A DNA stretch of 64,000 nt, taken from NCBI GenBank assembly GCA_963816955.1, contig CAWFME010000007.1, positions 310,001-374,000 on the forward strand, in the 5' to 3' direction. Positions 39,806-48,637 of the stretch are shown in pieces (position 1 is the stretch's first letter; each line of letters opens with the position of its first letter). The DNA comes from DATFQI01 sp963816955 (GTDB taxonomy: Bacteria; Actinomycetota; Thermoleophilia; Solirubrobacterales; Solirubrobacteraceae). A program made the position numbers and the translations under genes. The notes beneath the pieces are model-generated. The model was not told where the DNA came from, ran no database searches, and saw nothing but the letters and a program-made list of their open reading frames with translations.

Positions 39806-42031
39806 ATGGCGCGTATGCGCAGGCGGTTCACCGACGAGCGCGAGCAGCGCGAGAAGAAGGACGGGATCACTCGTCGTGACTTCCTCGACGGAGCCGCGGT
39901 GAGCGCTGCGGGCCTCGCCGCCGCCGCCGCGGCGCCGGGCCTGACGGGCTCGGAGGCGATGGCAGCCGCGAAGATCCCGCCGACCGAGCTGCCGCGCGGC
40001 TACTACCCGCCGACGTTCGCCTCGCCGAACACCGGCCTGCCGGACCGGGTGATGGACCGGACCTTCAAGATCGACGGACCGCCGCCGACCAGCCCGACGC
40101 AGGTGCACTCGACCAACGGCGGACCCGGCATCAACAAGGCCGCACACGACACGGGCGAGCGCTACGACTGCGTGATCGTCGGCGCAGGCGCGAGCGGCAT
40201 CTCCGCGGCCAAGTCCTACCTGGATCGTTTCGGCTCGAACAAGCGGATCTTGATCCTCGACGCGCTGCCCGACTTCGGCGGGCACTCGCACCGCAACGAG
40301 TTCCACATCCCGAACGCGGCCAATGGCGGCGCCGACGTCATGACGCTGCGCAACGGCGGCACGGTCAACCTCGACAGCATCGGCACCTGGAACAAGAACG
40401 GCCCATCGGGCATCCCCGGCTCCTACGGCCAGCCGGCTATCGATTTCCTCTCGTGGGCCGGCGTGGATTTCACCACCGCCACCAAGTGGCAGAACGGCGC
40501 CGCCGCCGGAATTCCCGCGTCCTTCGGCCTCTACCAGCGCCTGCTGTTCCCGTCCGGCGACTACGGCAACGACCACGTCGTGGCTGCGCGCAACACGGGG
40601 CCGTTCGCCGGGCAGGAGCCGGCGACGATCGCCGGCTGGAACGCGTTCCTCAACCGCACGCCGTACGGGGCCGAGGCGCGAGCCGGGATCCTGCGCGTGC
40701 AGACCGCGAACGAGGACTTCCTCGCCAACGCGCCCGGCGCGCCGCTCACCGAGGCGCAGAAGCGCGACTACCTCACCGCGATCACCTACAAGCAGTACAT
40801 GCAGGATCACGTCGGCGTCAACGAGGAGGCGTTCAACGGCGAGTACTGGCGCGGCTCCGGCGGCCTGCTCGGCACGGGCGGGCAGGCGGTGTCCGCCGCC
40901 GACTGCTGGATCCTGGGCCGCCCCGGATTCCCGGACGGCGTGGGGCTTGGCGACACCGAGAACATCGAGCTCAAGGGGATCGGGCGCACGCCCTACCAGG
41001 ACTCGCGCTCGAGCAGCGGGCCGACGCGCGCATGGCCCGACGGCAACACGTCGCTGCTCCGGCTCGCGCTCTCGAAGCTGATCCCGAACGCGTTCCCCAA
41101 CGTCGACGTCGGCGACGGGCCGATGCGCCCGGACCAGCTGAGCATCCTCAAGACCGACTGCCGGTACGACCGGCTCGACGTGCCGGACAACGTCGTCCGC
41201 GTCCGGCTCAACGCCACCGTCTACAACGTCGAGTCGACCAGCGGCCGCGGCTATTCGCCGGTCGATTACGTCATGAACGACGTGGACGGCATTCACACCT
41301 ACCAGGGCGGCGGCAAGGGCGTCCGGGTCGGCGCCAAGCACGTGATCATGGCCTGCTGGAACCGCGTCACCGCGCACGTCGTGCAGGGCCTGCCGTCGAA
41401 GCAGGTCGAGGGGCTCTGCTATGCGCGCAAGGTGCCGCTGATCTACGGCCGCGCCGGCCTGAACAACTGGCGGGCGTTCGCGGACTCCAAGGTCGCGAGC
41501 GTGAGCCCGCGCGGGGTCTCGCTGTTCTGGGACTCGTTGAGCGTCGCGGCCGGCGCCGGCTTCGGCCCGACCGCCACGCCGGGCAAGTACTACGGCCCGA
41601 CACCGAACCAGCCGCCGACGGCGCCCGCGCAGCTCACGTTCCAGGTGGTCCCGAACCACCCGGACGCGATCCCGCAGGTGTTCGCCTACTCCACCGGCCA
41701 GCAGATGCTGCGCGAGATGAGCTGGGCCGATCTCGAGGACTCGGTCATCGATCTCATCGACCGCACCGTCAACAAGGAGGGCGGCGACTTCGACCCCGAG
41801 CGCGATATCCACGACTGGCGGATCAACCGTTGGAGCTACGGCTACGCGCACGAGCTCACCTCGACGTTCGACCCGTCCGCATACGGCCCGGTCGAAGGGC
41901 AACCGCAGTACGCGGCGCGCCAGCCGTTCCGGAACGTGACGATCGCGAACTCGGACTCCGAGGCCTTCGCGTACACGCACAGCGCGATCAACGAGGGCTA
42001 CCGGGCGGTGCAGGAACTGCCGAACGCGTAG
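39806..42031 (+). CDS. Tat-exported FAD-dependent oxidoreductase (spermidine dehydrogenase-like)
   Basis: This 741-residue protein has a twin-arginine signal (ITRRDFLDGAAVSAAGLAAA, residues about 22-42) and a GMC/amine-oxidase-type FAD domain: CVIVGAGASGISAAKSYLDR near 117 and LDALPDFGGHSHRNEF near 148. The N-terminal ITRRDFL and FGGHSHRNEF blocks are also found in spermidine dehydrogenase SpdH-type proteins, but this protein is longer and the substrate is uncertain. It would be folded in the cytoplasm with FAD and exported. The stop overlaps the GTG of the next flavoprotein gene, so both are made together. Confidence 0.88.
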   Translation: MARMRRRFTDEREQREKKDGITRRDFLDGAAVSAAGLAAAAAAPGLTGSEAMAAAKIPPTELPRGYYPPTFASPNTGLPDRVMDRTFKIDGPPPTSPTQVHSTNGGPGINKAAHDTGERYDCVIVGAGASGISAAKSYLDRFGSNKRILILDALPDFGGHSHRNEFHIPNAANGGADVMTLRNGGTVNLDSIGTWNKNGPSGIPGSYGQPAIDFLSWAGVDFTTATKWQNGAAAGIPASFGLYQRLLFPSGDYGNDHVVAARNTGPFAGQEPATIAGWNAFLNRTPYGAEARAGILRVQTANEDFLANAPGAPLTEAQKRDYLTAITYKQYMQDHVGVNEEAFNGEYWRGSGGLLGTGGQAVSAADCWILGRPGFPDGVGLGDTENIELKGIGRTPYQDSRSSSGPTRAWPDGNTSLLRLALSKLIPNAFPNVDVGDGPMRPDQLSILKTDCRYDRLDVPDNVVRVRLNATVYNVESTSGRGYSPVDYVMNDVDGIHTYQGGGKGVRVGAKHVIMACWNRVTAHVVQGLPSKQVEGLCYARKVPLIYGRAGLNNWRAFADSKVASVSPRGVSLFWDSLSVAAGAGFGPTATPGKYYGPTPNQPPTAPAQLTFQVVPNHPDAIPQVFAYSTGQQMLREMSWADLEDSVIDLIDRTVNKEGGDFDPERDIHDWRINRWSYGYAHELTSTFDPSAYGPVEGQPQYAARQPFRNVTIANSDSEAFAYTHSAINEGYRAVQELPNA

Positions 42032-43071
42032 TGCGGCTCATCCAGCCAGGCGAGGCCGGCTACGACCGGTTCCGGGCGGTATTCGACCATCGTGTCGAGC
42101 GCCGCCCGGCGGCGATCGCCGTCTGCGACACGCCGGACGACGTGGCGGAAGCGGTGACGTATGCGGACGGACGCGGGCTGTCGGTGGCGGTGCGCGGCGG
42201 CGCGGCCGAGGAGCGCGCGACGCTCGACGACGGGCTCGTGATCGACGTGTCCGGCCTCAAGAACCTCGAGGTGGATCCCGGCGCGCGGCACGCGCGCGTC
42301 GGCGGCGGGGTGACGTGGGCGGAGCTTGATGCCGCGACCCAAACGCACGGCCTCGCCGTCACGGGCGGGCGCGTGTCATGGATGGGCGTCGCCGGCGTGG
42401 CGCTGGACGAGGGGAGCGGGTGGCTCGAGCGCGCGCTCGGCTCCACCGGCGACAATGTGCTCGCCACGGATCTCACCGGCCCCGTGGCGACGGAGCTCTC
42501 CCTGCGGCTGCACCCGTGCCGGCCCCAGCTGCTGTGCGGGTTCCTTTCCTTCCCGGGCGGACGCGCGCGCGAGCTGGCGACCGCCTACCGCGAGCTGATG
42601 GAGGTGGCCCCGCCTGAGGTAGGCGGCGCGCTGACGGTGTATGCGGGTCGCGCCGGCGTGTGTCAGGTGGCGTTCTGCTTCCTGGGCGATCCGAACGAGG
42701 GCGAGCGCTGGGTGGTGCCGCTGCGCGCCCTGGGACCGAGCCTCGACGCGGTCGGGCTGAACCCGTACGTCGCCTTCCAGGCGATGACGGACACCCAGCA
42801 GCCGTTCGGGATGCGCTGTGAGCGGCGCGTGCGGGCGCTCGACGCGCTCGACGACAACCTGCTCGACGGCGCGCTCGAGGCGGCCGGGCGGCCCTCCGGG
42901 TCGGCGCTCTCGCGCGTCGTGCTGCGGCCGCGCGGCGGCGTCCTCGACGGCGCGCCGTGGAGCTGCGAGTGCCTCGCGCTGTGGCCGCCGGTGCCGAGCC
43001 TCGACGCGGCGAACCTCGCGTGGGCGGACCGGGTCGAAGAGGCGCTCGCCGGTGCTGCGACTCTGACGTAG
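42031..43071 (+). CDS. FAD-binding (PCMH/BBE-like) oxidoreductase, reduced form
   Basis: This 346-residue protein resembles berberine-bridge-type flavoenzymes: PDDVAEAVTYADGRGLSVAV, then GLVIDVSGLKNLEVDPGARH and TGGRVSWMGVAGVALDEGSG near residue 120-140. The usual FAD-linking histidine motif RGGGHxxxG is replaced by RGGAAEERA, and the protein is about 100 residues shorter than typical, lacking the C-terminal BBE segment. Cofactor binding may be non-covalent or lost. GTG at 42031 overlaps the upstream stop by one base. Its lack of a signal contrasts with the exported partner. Confidence 0.82.
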   Translation: MRLIQPGEAGYDRFRAVFDHRVERRPAAIAVCDTPDDVAEAVTYADGRGLSVAVRGGAAEERATLDDGLVIDVSGLKNLEVDPGARHARVGGGVTWAELDAATQTHGLAVTGGRVSWMGVAGVALDEGSGWLERALGSTGDNVLATDLTGPVATELSLRLHPCRPQLLCGFLSFPGGRARELATAYRELMEVAPPEVGGALTVYAGRAGVCQVAFCFLGDPNEGERWVVPLRALGPSLDAVGLNPYVAFQAMTDTQQPFGMRCERRVRALDALDDNLLDGALEAAGRPSGSALSRVVLRPRGGVLDGAPWSCECLALWPPVPSLDAANLAWADRVEEALAGAATLT

Positions 43072-43331
43072 GCGCCGCAGCCCGGGTCTGCGAGCCTCTC
43101 CGCGAGATGACGGTGGCGGCCACGGACCACGCGGGCGACGGGGCCGGCCTGCTCAGCGCAGTGGTCGGCCCCGCATCAAGCGCCGCTGATCACCAACGAC
43201 GAGGCGGGCAACGCCCAGCGGCTTCTGAAGCTGCCCGTGGCCTCATCGCAGAGGTCGTCAAGGCCGACGGCCATGGGCTGCGGGACGGGGGTGACCCGCC
43301 CGCAGCCGAGTGACCGCTCGTCGCCTGCGGA
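43072..43331. other. Intergenic stretch without a recognised gene
   Basis: No complete gene is seen. The plus strand reads HQAPLITNDEAGNAQRLLKL in one frame near 43180-43240, which resembles part of a protein, but neither start nor family is evident. It lies between the convergent oxidoreductase and secreted-protein genes. Confidence 0.35.
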
Positions 43332-43937
43332 TCAGTTCAGCGCCCGCGCCGCGGCATCGCAGAAGTCGTCGTTGCGGCCCGTCGATTCCTTGACCGTGCC
43401 CAGACGGCCCAGGAACTCGTCGTCGGAGGGATCGTTCGGCGTGCCGCCGTCGTCGATGAGGATCTCGAACCGGGTCTGACCAGGGTTCCTGGCGATCGCC
43501 TTGCCGTCGGGTCCGTAGAGCACGGCGTTCCCGGTCGCGAGCACAAGGATGGTGAGAGTGCCGTCGCCGTTCTCCCTCACTCGCATGTCCTTCTCGGTGA
43601 CGGTCGCGACCGACGTCAGCGACGTGCCGGTCGCGGGATTGTGGAGCACTTCCCGGGTGACGCCGTGCTGCAGGAAGTACGTCAGCCCGGCCGGGCCGCG
43701 CGAGACGACGTTGACCCGCATGTCCAGCACCGACGTGAGCTCGACGGTCAACCCCGCGACGTCACAGAAGTCCTCCAGGACGATGCTGCGCTCCTCGTGG
43801 ACGGTCTCCCGGAACACCTGCCGTGCGTCCGCGGCCGCAGCGGCCGCGAGGACGACCAGCAGTCCCGGCATCACCCCGAGCCGCAGCTTGCGTGCCCATC
43901 TCGTGCCCGTCCTCCGTCGTTCCGTCTCTCCGAGCAT
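43332..43937 (-). CDS. Secreted protein of unknown function
   Basis: This 201-residue protein starts at ATG 43937, which overlaps the upstream TGA by one base. A hydrophobic segment (LGVMPGLLVVLAAAAAADA, residues about 20-38) is a signal peptide. The mature part is beta-rich (DFCDVAGLTVELTSVLDMRV, GLTYFLQHGVTREVLHNPAT, DGTLTILVLATGNAVLYGPD) with cysteines in DFCDVA and DDFCDAA that could form a disulfide. No family is recognised. It is co-expressed with the lipoprotein upstream and both diverge from the large regulator at 44489. Confidence 0.75.
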   Translation of the reverse strand: MLGETERRRTGTRWARKLRLGVMPGLLVVLAAAAAADARQVFRETVHEERSIVLEDFCDVAGLTVELTSVLDMRVNVVSRGPAGLTYFLQHGVTREVLHNPATGTSLTSVATVTEKDMRVRENGDGTLTILVLATGNAVLYGPDGKAIARNPGQTRFEILIDDGGTPNDPSDDEFLGRLGTVKESTGRNDDFCDAAARALN

Positions 43938-44404
43938 CACTGCTCTCCCTTCTCGGGCGTGTCGCCCGTCCGCGTCCATGGGACGCTGTTGAACACCTCG
44001 GTGACCTTCCGTTCCTCCGGGCCGGCGTCGTGGTCGAGCGGCTCGAAGTCCGACCAGGTGATGCGCTCGCCATCGGTGGAGTAGGTCATGGCCCAGTCGC
44101 CGGTGCAGCCGCTCGTCCAGTGGAAGGAAGCGCGGTTGCCGTCGAGCGCGACGACGCCCGCGCATGCGCCGACCGTCCCGTCCGCGGCACGCCAGCGGTC
44201 GATGAACGAGCCACGGTCGATGGTGATCCGGTGCACGCCGGATTCCGTCGTCGCCTGCTGCGCCGGGATGCCGTTGTGGAGCAGGTACCCGCGGGTCAGC
44301 TCGAACTCATAGACACCGTCGCGCAGACCGTGGCTCGCGTCCCCTCCGCAGCCTCCGAGCACGTCCACCGCTGCGATCACCAGCACGAGGCACGTTCGAT
44401 TCAT
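43937..44404 (-). CDS. Lipoprotein of unknown function
   Basis: This 155-residue protein begins at ATG 44404 with a lipoprotein signal MNRTCLVLVIAAVDVLGGCG. The mature part (GLRDGVYEFELTRGYLLHNG, HRITIDRGSFIDRWRAADGT, GDWAMTYSTDGERITWSDFE) looks like a small beta-barrel, lipocalin-like in pattern. An upstream in-frame ATG at 44440 would spoil the signal. It is the first gene of the pair divergent from the BTAD-propeller-binding-protein regulator, 84 bp away. Confidence 0.75.
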   Translation of the reverse strand: MNRTCLVLVIAAVDVLGGCGGDASHGLRDGVYEFELTRGYLLHNGIPAQQATTESGVHRITIDRGSFIDRWRAADGTVGACAGVVALDGNRASFHWTSGCTGDWAMTYSTDGERITWSDFEPLDHDAGPEERKVTEVFNSVPWTRTGDTPEKGEQ

Positions 44405-44488
44405 GGCGCGGCGGAGCTTCGAGAACGGTGCTCTCTGCACGCTGTCAACGGTCTTTCAGGCGCCTGACGCGCGTGGTAGCGTCGGGCC

Positions 44489-47400
44489 CTGGCGCCCGCT
44501 CTCGACTTCCGCGTTCTCGGGCCCCTCGAGGTGTGGGAAGGCGAGCGGCGGCTTCGCCTCGGTGGGGTCAAGCAGCGCAGCCTGCTCGCGCTGCTGCTGC
44601 TCAGGGCGGGGTCCGTCGTCCCGAGCGACCGGCTGATCGAGGATCTCTGGGGCGACGACCGACCGCACGACGCCGCGAGCGCGGTTCACCAGCACGTCGC
44701 GCGGCTGAGGAAGCTGCTCGAGCCCCATGGGGTGCTCGAGACCCGCTGGCCCGGCTATGTGCTGGTGATCGCTCCGGAGCAGCTCGACCTGTTCCGGTTC
44801 GAGCGCCTCGGCGCCGAAGGCCGCGCGCTCCTCGAGGAGGGGCGCGCCGAAGAGGCTGCCCGCATCCTGCGGTCGGCCCTCGATCTCTGGCGCGGTGAGC
44901 CGCTCGCCGATCTGACGGGCGAGCGCTTCCTGACGGAGGATCTGCCGCGCCTGGAGGAGGGGCGGCTCGAGGTGCTGGAGGCTCGCATCGACGCCGACCT
45001 CGCCTCCGGCCGCGACCGCGAGCTGGTCGGCGAGTTGCGGGAGCTCGTCCGGGCCGCTCCGTTCCGCGAGCGATTCCGAGCCCAGCTGATGACCGCGCTC
45101 TACCGGGCGGGTCGCCAGGCGGACGCGCTCGATGTCTACGCCGACGCTCGCCGCGAGCTCGTCGGCGGACTCGGTCTCGAGCCGGGGCCGGAGCTGCAGC
45201 GGCTCCAGAAGGCGATCCTCGCCCACGACGCCGGACTCGACGCGCGGGCCCGGCCCCGCTCCCCGACGCCACGCGGCCGCGTCCGCGCGGCGGCGGTGGG
45301 ACTGGTGCTGGCACTCGCGGCCACGGTGGCGGCTGCCGTGCTGCTCCGGGACGGTGACGAGTCCCGTGCCGAGCTTGCCGCCGCGCCGACCACGGGCGCG
45401 GTGGTGGCGTTCGACGCTCGGAGCGGCGCCCTCCGACGGCGCATCGCAGCCGGCCGGACACCGAGCTCGATCGCCGTGGACGGCGGCGCCGCCTGGGTCG
45501 TCGACGCCGACGCCCAGACGGTGCTCCGCCTCGCCGTCGCGTCGCGCGTCGTGGAGACGTTCTCCACGGGCGCGACGCCAACCGATGTCGCTGCGGCGTC
45601 AGGCTCGGTCTGGGTCGCCAACGGCGAGCCGCTCGACGATGCGCAGTTCACCGGGCCGGTGGCCACAGCCGTCGCGCGGCTCGACACGACGACCGGCACC
45701 AAGCGCGCCGAGACCCGCCTGCCCAGGCGCGGCGGCGCGCTCTCGAATCTCGTCGAGAACCACGTGGCGGCGCACGAGGACGCCGTCTGGGCGGTCACTC
45801 CCGACTTCGGGATCGTGCGGATCGATGCCGCAACCGGCACCATCACCGCCCGATCGAGGGCCGTGCGCGTCGCCGCGGTCGCCGCGGGCCCGGCCGGGGT
45901 CTGGGTACTCGGCGTCGACGGGGTCGTGGCGCGGCTCGACGAACGCTCTGCGCGACCCGTCGCACGCGCGAGCGTGCCCGCGTCATCCGTCGGTGCGATC
46001 GCGGTCGGTACCGATGCGGCCTGGGTGACGTCTCCGTCGGAGGGCACGCTCTGGAAGGTCGCCGCGGGCTCCAGGCCGACGGTCGGTGCGGTCGACCTCG
46101 CCCACGGCGTCTCGGACATCGCGGTCACGGAGGACGCCGTCTGGGTCGCGAACCCGCTCGCCGGCACCGTCGTGCGGGTCGACATCGAGTCGGCGGCGGT
46201 GGAGCGAACGCTCGATCTGGACGGCATCCCGCGGTCGATCGCCGTTGACGGCGAGACCCTCTGGGTCGCCCTCGTCGCCGACCCCGAGGCGTCAGCGATC
46301 GCCGTCTCGGGGATCCGGCCTCTGCCGGGCTCGACGTGCGAGAGCGTGCTCGCGGGCAAGGAGGTATCCGACCTCCTCATCGTCTCCGACCTCCCGTTGC
46401 AAGGAGGAACGCGGGGCACCGCCACGCAGATGGCGCAGGCGATCGCGTTCGTCTTGCGCGAGCGCGGATTCCGCGCCGCGCGATTCAAGGTCGCCTACCA
46501 GTCGTGCGACGACTCGGTCGCCCGAACCGGCCTCTTCGACGAAGCGAAGTGCGCAGCGAACGCCCGCGCCTACGGGCGGAACCCCGACATCGTCGCGGTG
46601 ATCGGCACCGTGAACTCGCCGTGCGCCGTAGCGGCGGTTCCCGAGCTCAACCGCGCACCGGGCGGCCCGCTCGCCATGATCTCACCGTTCAACTCGTTCG
46701 TCGGGCTGACGCGGGCCGGGCCGGGCGTCGACCCTTCGCTGCCCGCCGCCCTGTACCCGACCGGCCGCCGGAACTACGTGCGCGTGTACCCGACGGATGA
46801 CCTGCAGGGGGCCGCGCTCGCGCTCGTGGCACGCGACCGCGGCCGCCGGCGCGTGCACGTCCTCGACGACGGCGACCCCGGCTACGGCGCGCTGATGGCG
46901 ACCGGGTTCGAGACGGCCGCGGGCCGGCTCGGCCTCGAGGTGGTCGGACGTGAATCCTGGGACCCACGGGCGCGCGGCTATGCGGCGCTCGCTCGCCGGA
47001 TCGCGCGTTCCCGGGCGCAGGCGGTGTTCGTCGGCGGCCTGCTCGACACGAACGCGGGTCGGGTGATCCGCGACCTGCGCGCTCGCCTCGGGCCGGCGGT
47101 CGACGTGCTCGCTCCCGACGGGCTCACCCCGCTGACGCTCCTGTCCCGCCGCGCCGGGCCTTCGGCGCGCGGCGTGTACGTCAGCCTGGCCGGCACGGTC
47201 ACGGAACGACTTCCGCCCGCGGGCGCGGACTTCGTGCGCCGCTTCGCCAAGACGCAGGCCGGCGGCGAGGTCGAGCCGTCCGCCGTCTACGCCGCCGAGG
47301 CGACCGGGGCGCTCCTCGACGCCATCGGCCGCTCCGACGGCACCCGCGACTCCGTCCTCGAGCAGCTGTTCGCCACGCGTGCGCACGCAGGCCTGCTGGG

Positions 47401-47569
47401 CACGTTCGGCTTCGACGCGAACGGCGACATCACCGAGTCCCCGGTCACGATCGTGCGGGTCACGCGCGGAGGGCGATCGAACAGGATCGGGAGCACCGAA
47501 GGCGGCGTCGTCGACCGCGTCGTGCGACCCTCGCCGAGCCTGGTCGCGACCGAGAGCTCGGCGGGCTGA
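44489..47569 (+). CDS. Transmembrane one-component regulator: BTAD DNA-binding head, propeller and substrate-binding domain
   Basis: Domains in order: an OmpR-type winged helix of the SARP/BTAD kind (LGGVKQRSLLALLLLRAGSV, SAVHQHVARLRKLLEP) and the BTAD helical domain (residues about 1-250 from GTG 44531), one TM segment (RAAAVGLVLALAATVAAAVL, 252-272), a YncE-like beta-propeller (repeats such as TPSSIAVDGGAAWVVDADAQ, residues 290-600), and a type-I substrate-binding domain (LLIVSDLPLQGGTRGTATQM to the end). GTG 44531 would remove the first wing strand DFRVLGPLEV. An in-frame CTG at 44489, seven bases after a TAGCGT -10 box, suggests a leaderless start, not proven. It probably senses an extracellular ligand and regulates directly. 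Confidence 0.9.
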   Translation: MAPALDFRVLGPLEVWEGERRLRLGGVKQRSLLALLLLRAGSVVPSDRLIEDLWGDDRPHDAASAVHQHVARLRKLLEPHGVLETRWPGYVLVIAPEQLDLFRFERLGAEGRALLEEGRAEEAARILRSALDLWRGEPLADLTGERFLTEDLPRLEEGRLEVLEARIDADLASGRDRELVGELRELVRAAPFRERFRAQLMTALYRAGRQADALDVYADARRELVGGLGLEPGPELQRLQKAILAHDAGLDARARPRSPTPRGRVRAAAVGLVLALAATVAAAVLLRDGDESRAELAAAPTTGAVVAFDARSGALRRRIAAGRTPSSIAVDGGAAWVVDADAQTVLRLAVASRVVETFSTGATPTDVAAASGSVWVANGEPLDDAQFTGPVATAVARLDTTTGTKRAETRLPRRGGALSNLVENHVAAHEDAVWAVTPDFGIVRIDAATGTITARSRAVRVAAVAAGPAGVWVLGVDGVVARLDERSARPVARASVPASSVGAIAVGTDAAWVTSPSEGTLWKVAAGSRPTVGAVDLAHGVSDIAVTEDAVWVANPLAGTVVRVDIESAAVERTLDLDGIPRSIAVDGETLWVALVADPEASAIAVSGIRPLPGSTCESVLAGKEVSDLLIVSDLPLQGGTRGTATQMAQAIAFVLRERGFRAARFKVAYQSCDDSVARTGLFDEAKCAANARAYGRNPDIVAVIGTVNSPCAVAAVPELNRAPGGPLAMISPFNSFVGLTRAGPGVDPSLPAALYPTGRRNYVRVYPTDDLQGAALALVARDRGRRRVHVLDDGDPGYGALMATGFETAAGRLGLEVVGRESWDPRARGYAALARRIARSRAQAVFVGGLLDTNAGRVIRDLRARLGPAVDVLAPDGLTPLTLLSRRAGPSARGVYVSLAGTVTERLPPAGADFVRRFAKTQAGGEVEPSAVYAAEATGALLDAIGRSDGTRDSVLEQLFATRAHAGLLGTFGFDANGDITESPVTIVRVTRGGRSNRIGSTEGGVVDRVVRPSPSLVATESSAG

Positions 47570-47712
47570 GCAGCGTTCCACGTGTCCAGACGCGAACTCG
47601 AGGTCCTGTCCCAGGGTCCATGGCGACCGGCCGCGCGTACGAGCAGACTCAGCGACAAGCCAAGGGCCTGAGCAGGGCACGCGGGTGATCGCGAGAACGG
47701 AGGTAGTGCGCG

Positions 47713-48387
47713 ATGCGTGAGGTGGCCGATGGGGTCTTCCAGCTCAAGGGGGTCCCGAAGAACGCGATCAACGTCTACCTGGCGAACGGCGTCCTGTTCG
47801 ACGCCGCCACGCGGCAGGGCGAGCGACGGGTCCTGCGCCAGTTGCGCGGCCATGCCGTCACCGAGCATGCGCTCACCCACGCGCACGCCGACCATCAAGG
47901 AGCGTCACACCGCGTGTGCACTGAGCTCGGCATCCCGCTCGCCGTCGGCGAGCCCGACGTTCCGGCGATGGAGGGCGGGCCGGAGTACATCTCGTCGCTC
48001 CAGCATCCGGGGCTGCTCAATCGCATGCAGAAGCGCTTCTGGACTGGACCGGCACACCCGGTCGACCGCGCGTTGCGCGATGGCGACGAGGTCGGCGGCT
48101 TCGCCGTCCTTGACGTGCCGGGCCACTCGGTGGGCCACGTCGCCTTCTGGCGTGAGCGCGACCGGGTCCTGATCCTCGGCGACGTCGTCAACACGATGAA
48201 CCTGCTGACCACGCGCCCGGGTATCCAGGAGCCGCCCGAGGTCTTCACGCCCGACCCCGTCTCCAACCGCCGGGCGATCCGGCGGTTGGCGGCGCTCGAG
48301 CCACGTGTCGTCCTGGCCGGCCACGGGCCGCCGGTCTCCGACCCGGCGGCCCTCCCGGCCTTCGCGGCGACGCTGCCTACGCCGTGA
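47713..48387 (+). CDS. MBL-fold metallo-hydrolase
   Basis: This 224-residue protein has the metallo-beta-lactamase motif THAHADHQGA near residue 56-65, HSVGHVAFW near 139 with a metal histidine, GDVVNTMN near 157 and GHGPPVSDP near 203. It belongs to the broad glyoxalase-II/lactonase-like group. ATG at 47713 follows GGAGGTAG at 47699-47706. Substrate is unknown. Confidence 0.92.
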   Translation: MREVADGVFQLKGVPKNAINVYLANGVLFDAATRQGERRVLRQLRGHAVTEHALTHAHADHQGASHRVCTELGIPLAVGEPDVPAMEGGPEYISSLQHPGLLNRMQKRFWTGPAHPVDRALRDGDEVGGFAVLDVPGHSVGHVAFWRERDRVLILGDVVNTMNLLTTRPGIQEPPEVFTPDPVSNRRAIRRLAALEPRVVLAGHGPPVSDPAALPAFAATLPTP

Positions 48388-48546
48388 GGGCGGTGTGTCC
48401 GCCGGCGCCTCAGGCGTGGGTACCGTCGCTCGCGACCTGCGCATCGGTGACGAGGGTCGCGTTGTGCCCCGTCGCCGTCAGGACCTCATCCGTGGAGTTG
48501 TTGCCGAGCACCGCGACGTCCGCAGGGAGCGAGGTGGCCGGCCGTG

Positions 48547-48615
48547 GTGGTTCCATGTCGAGAACCGCCGGCCGGCTCCGCTCTCCAGGTGAAGGGCCTC
48601 GAACAGGCGCGGCCC
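48547..48615. repeat. 70-bp leader repeat, copy 1 (upstream of the DUF899 gene)
   Basis: The block from GTGGTTCCATGTCGAGAA to GGGCCTCGAACA then GGCGCGGCCC occurs again at 51261-51330 with only a handful of changes (C/G, T/A and one indel). It ends 23 bp before the DUF899 start. Both copies begin with an ATG frame, MSRTAGRLRSPGEGPRT here. The sequence GGTTCCATGTCGAGAACC is a short inverted repeat in this copy. Confidence 0.7.
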
Positions 48616-48637
48616 ACGAGAGATAACGGAGGCCCCG

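Noticed and set aside
39710..41980. 756-codon minus-strand open frame
   Set aside because: Antisense to the Tat flavoprotein, which has clear motifs; the minus frame shows only Val/Arg/Asp-rich low-information sequence.
40453..42030. Upstream part of an 872-codon plus-strand frame
   Set aside because: Only the portion from GTG 42031 matches a flavoprotein; the rest is a shifted reading of the Tat oxidoreductase gene.
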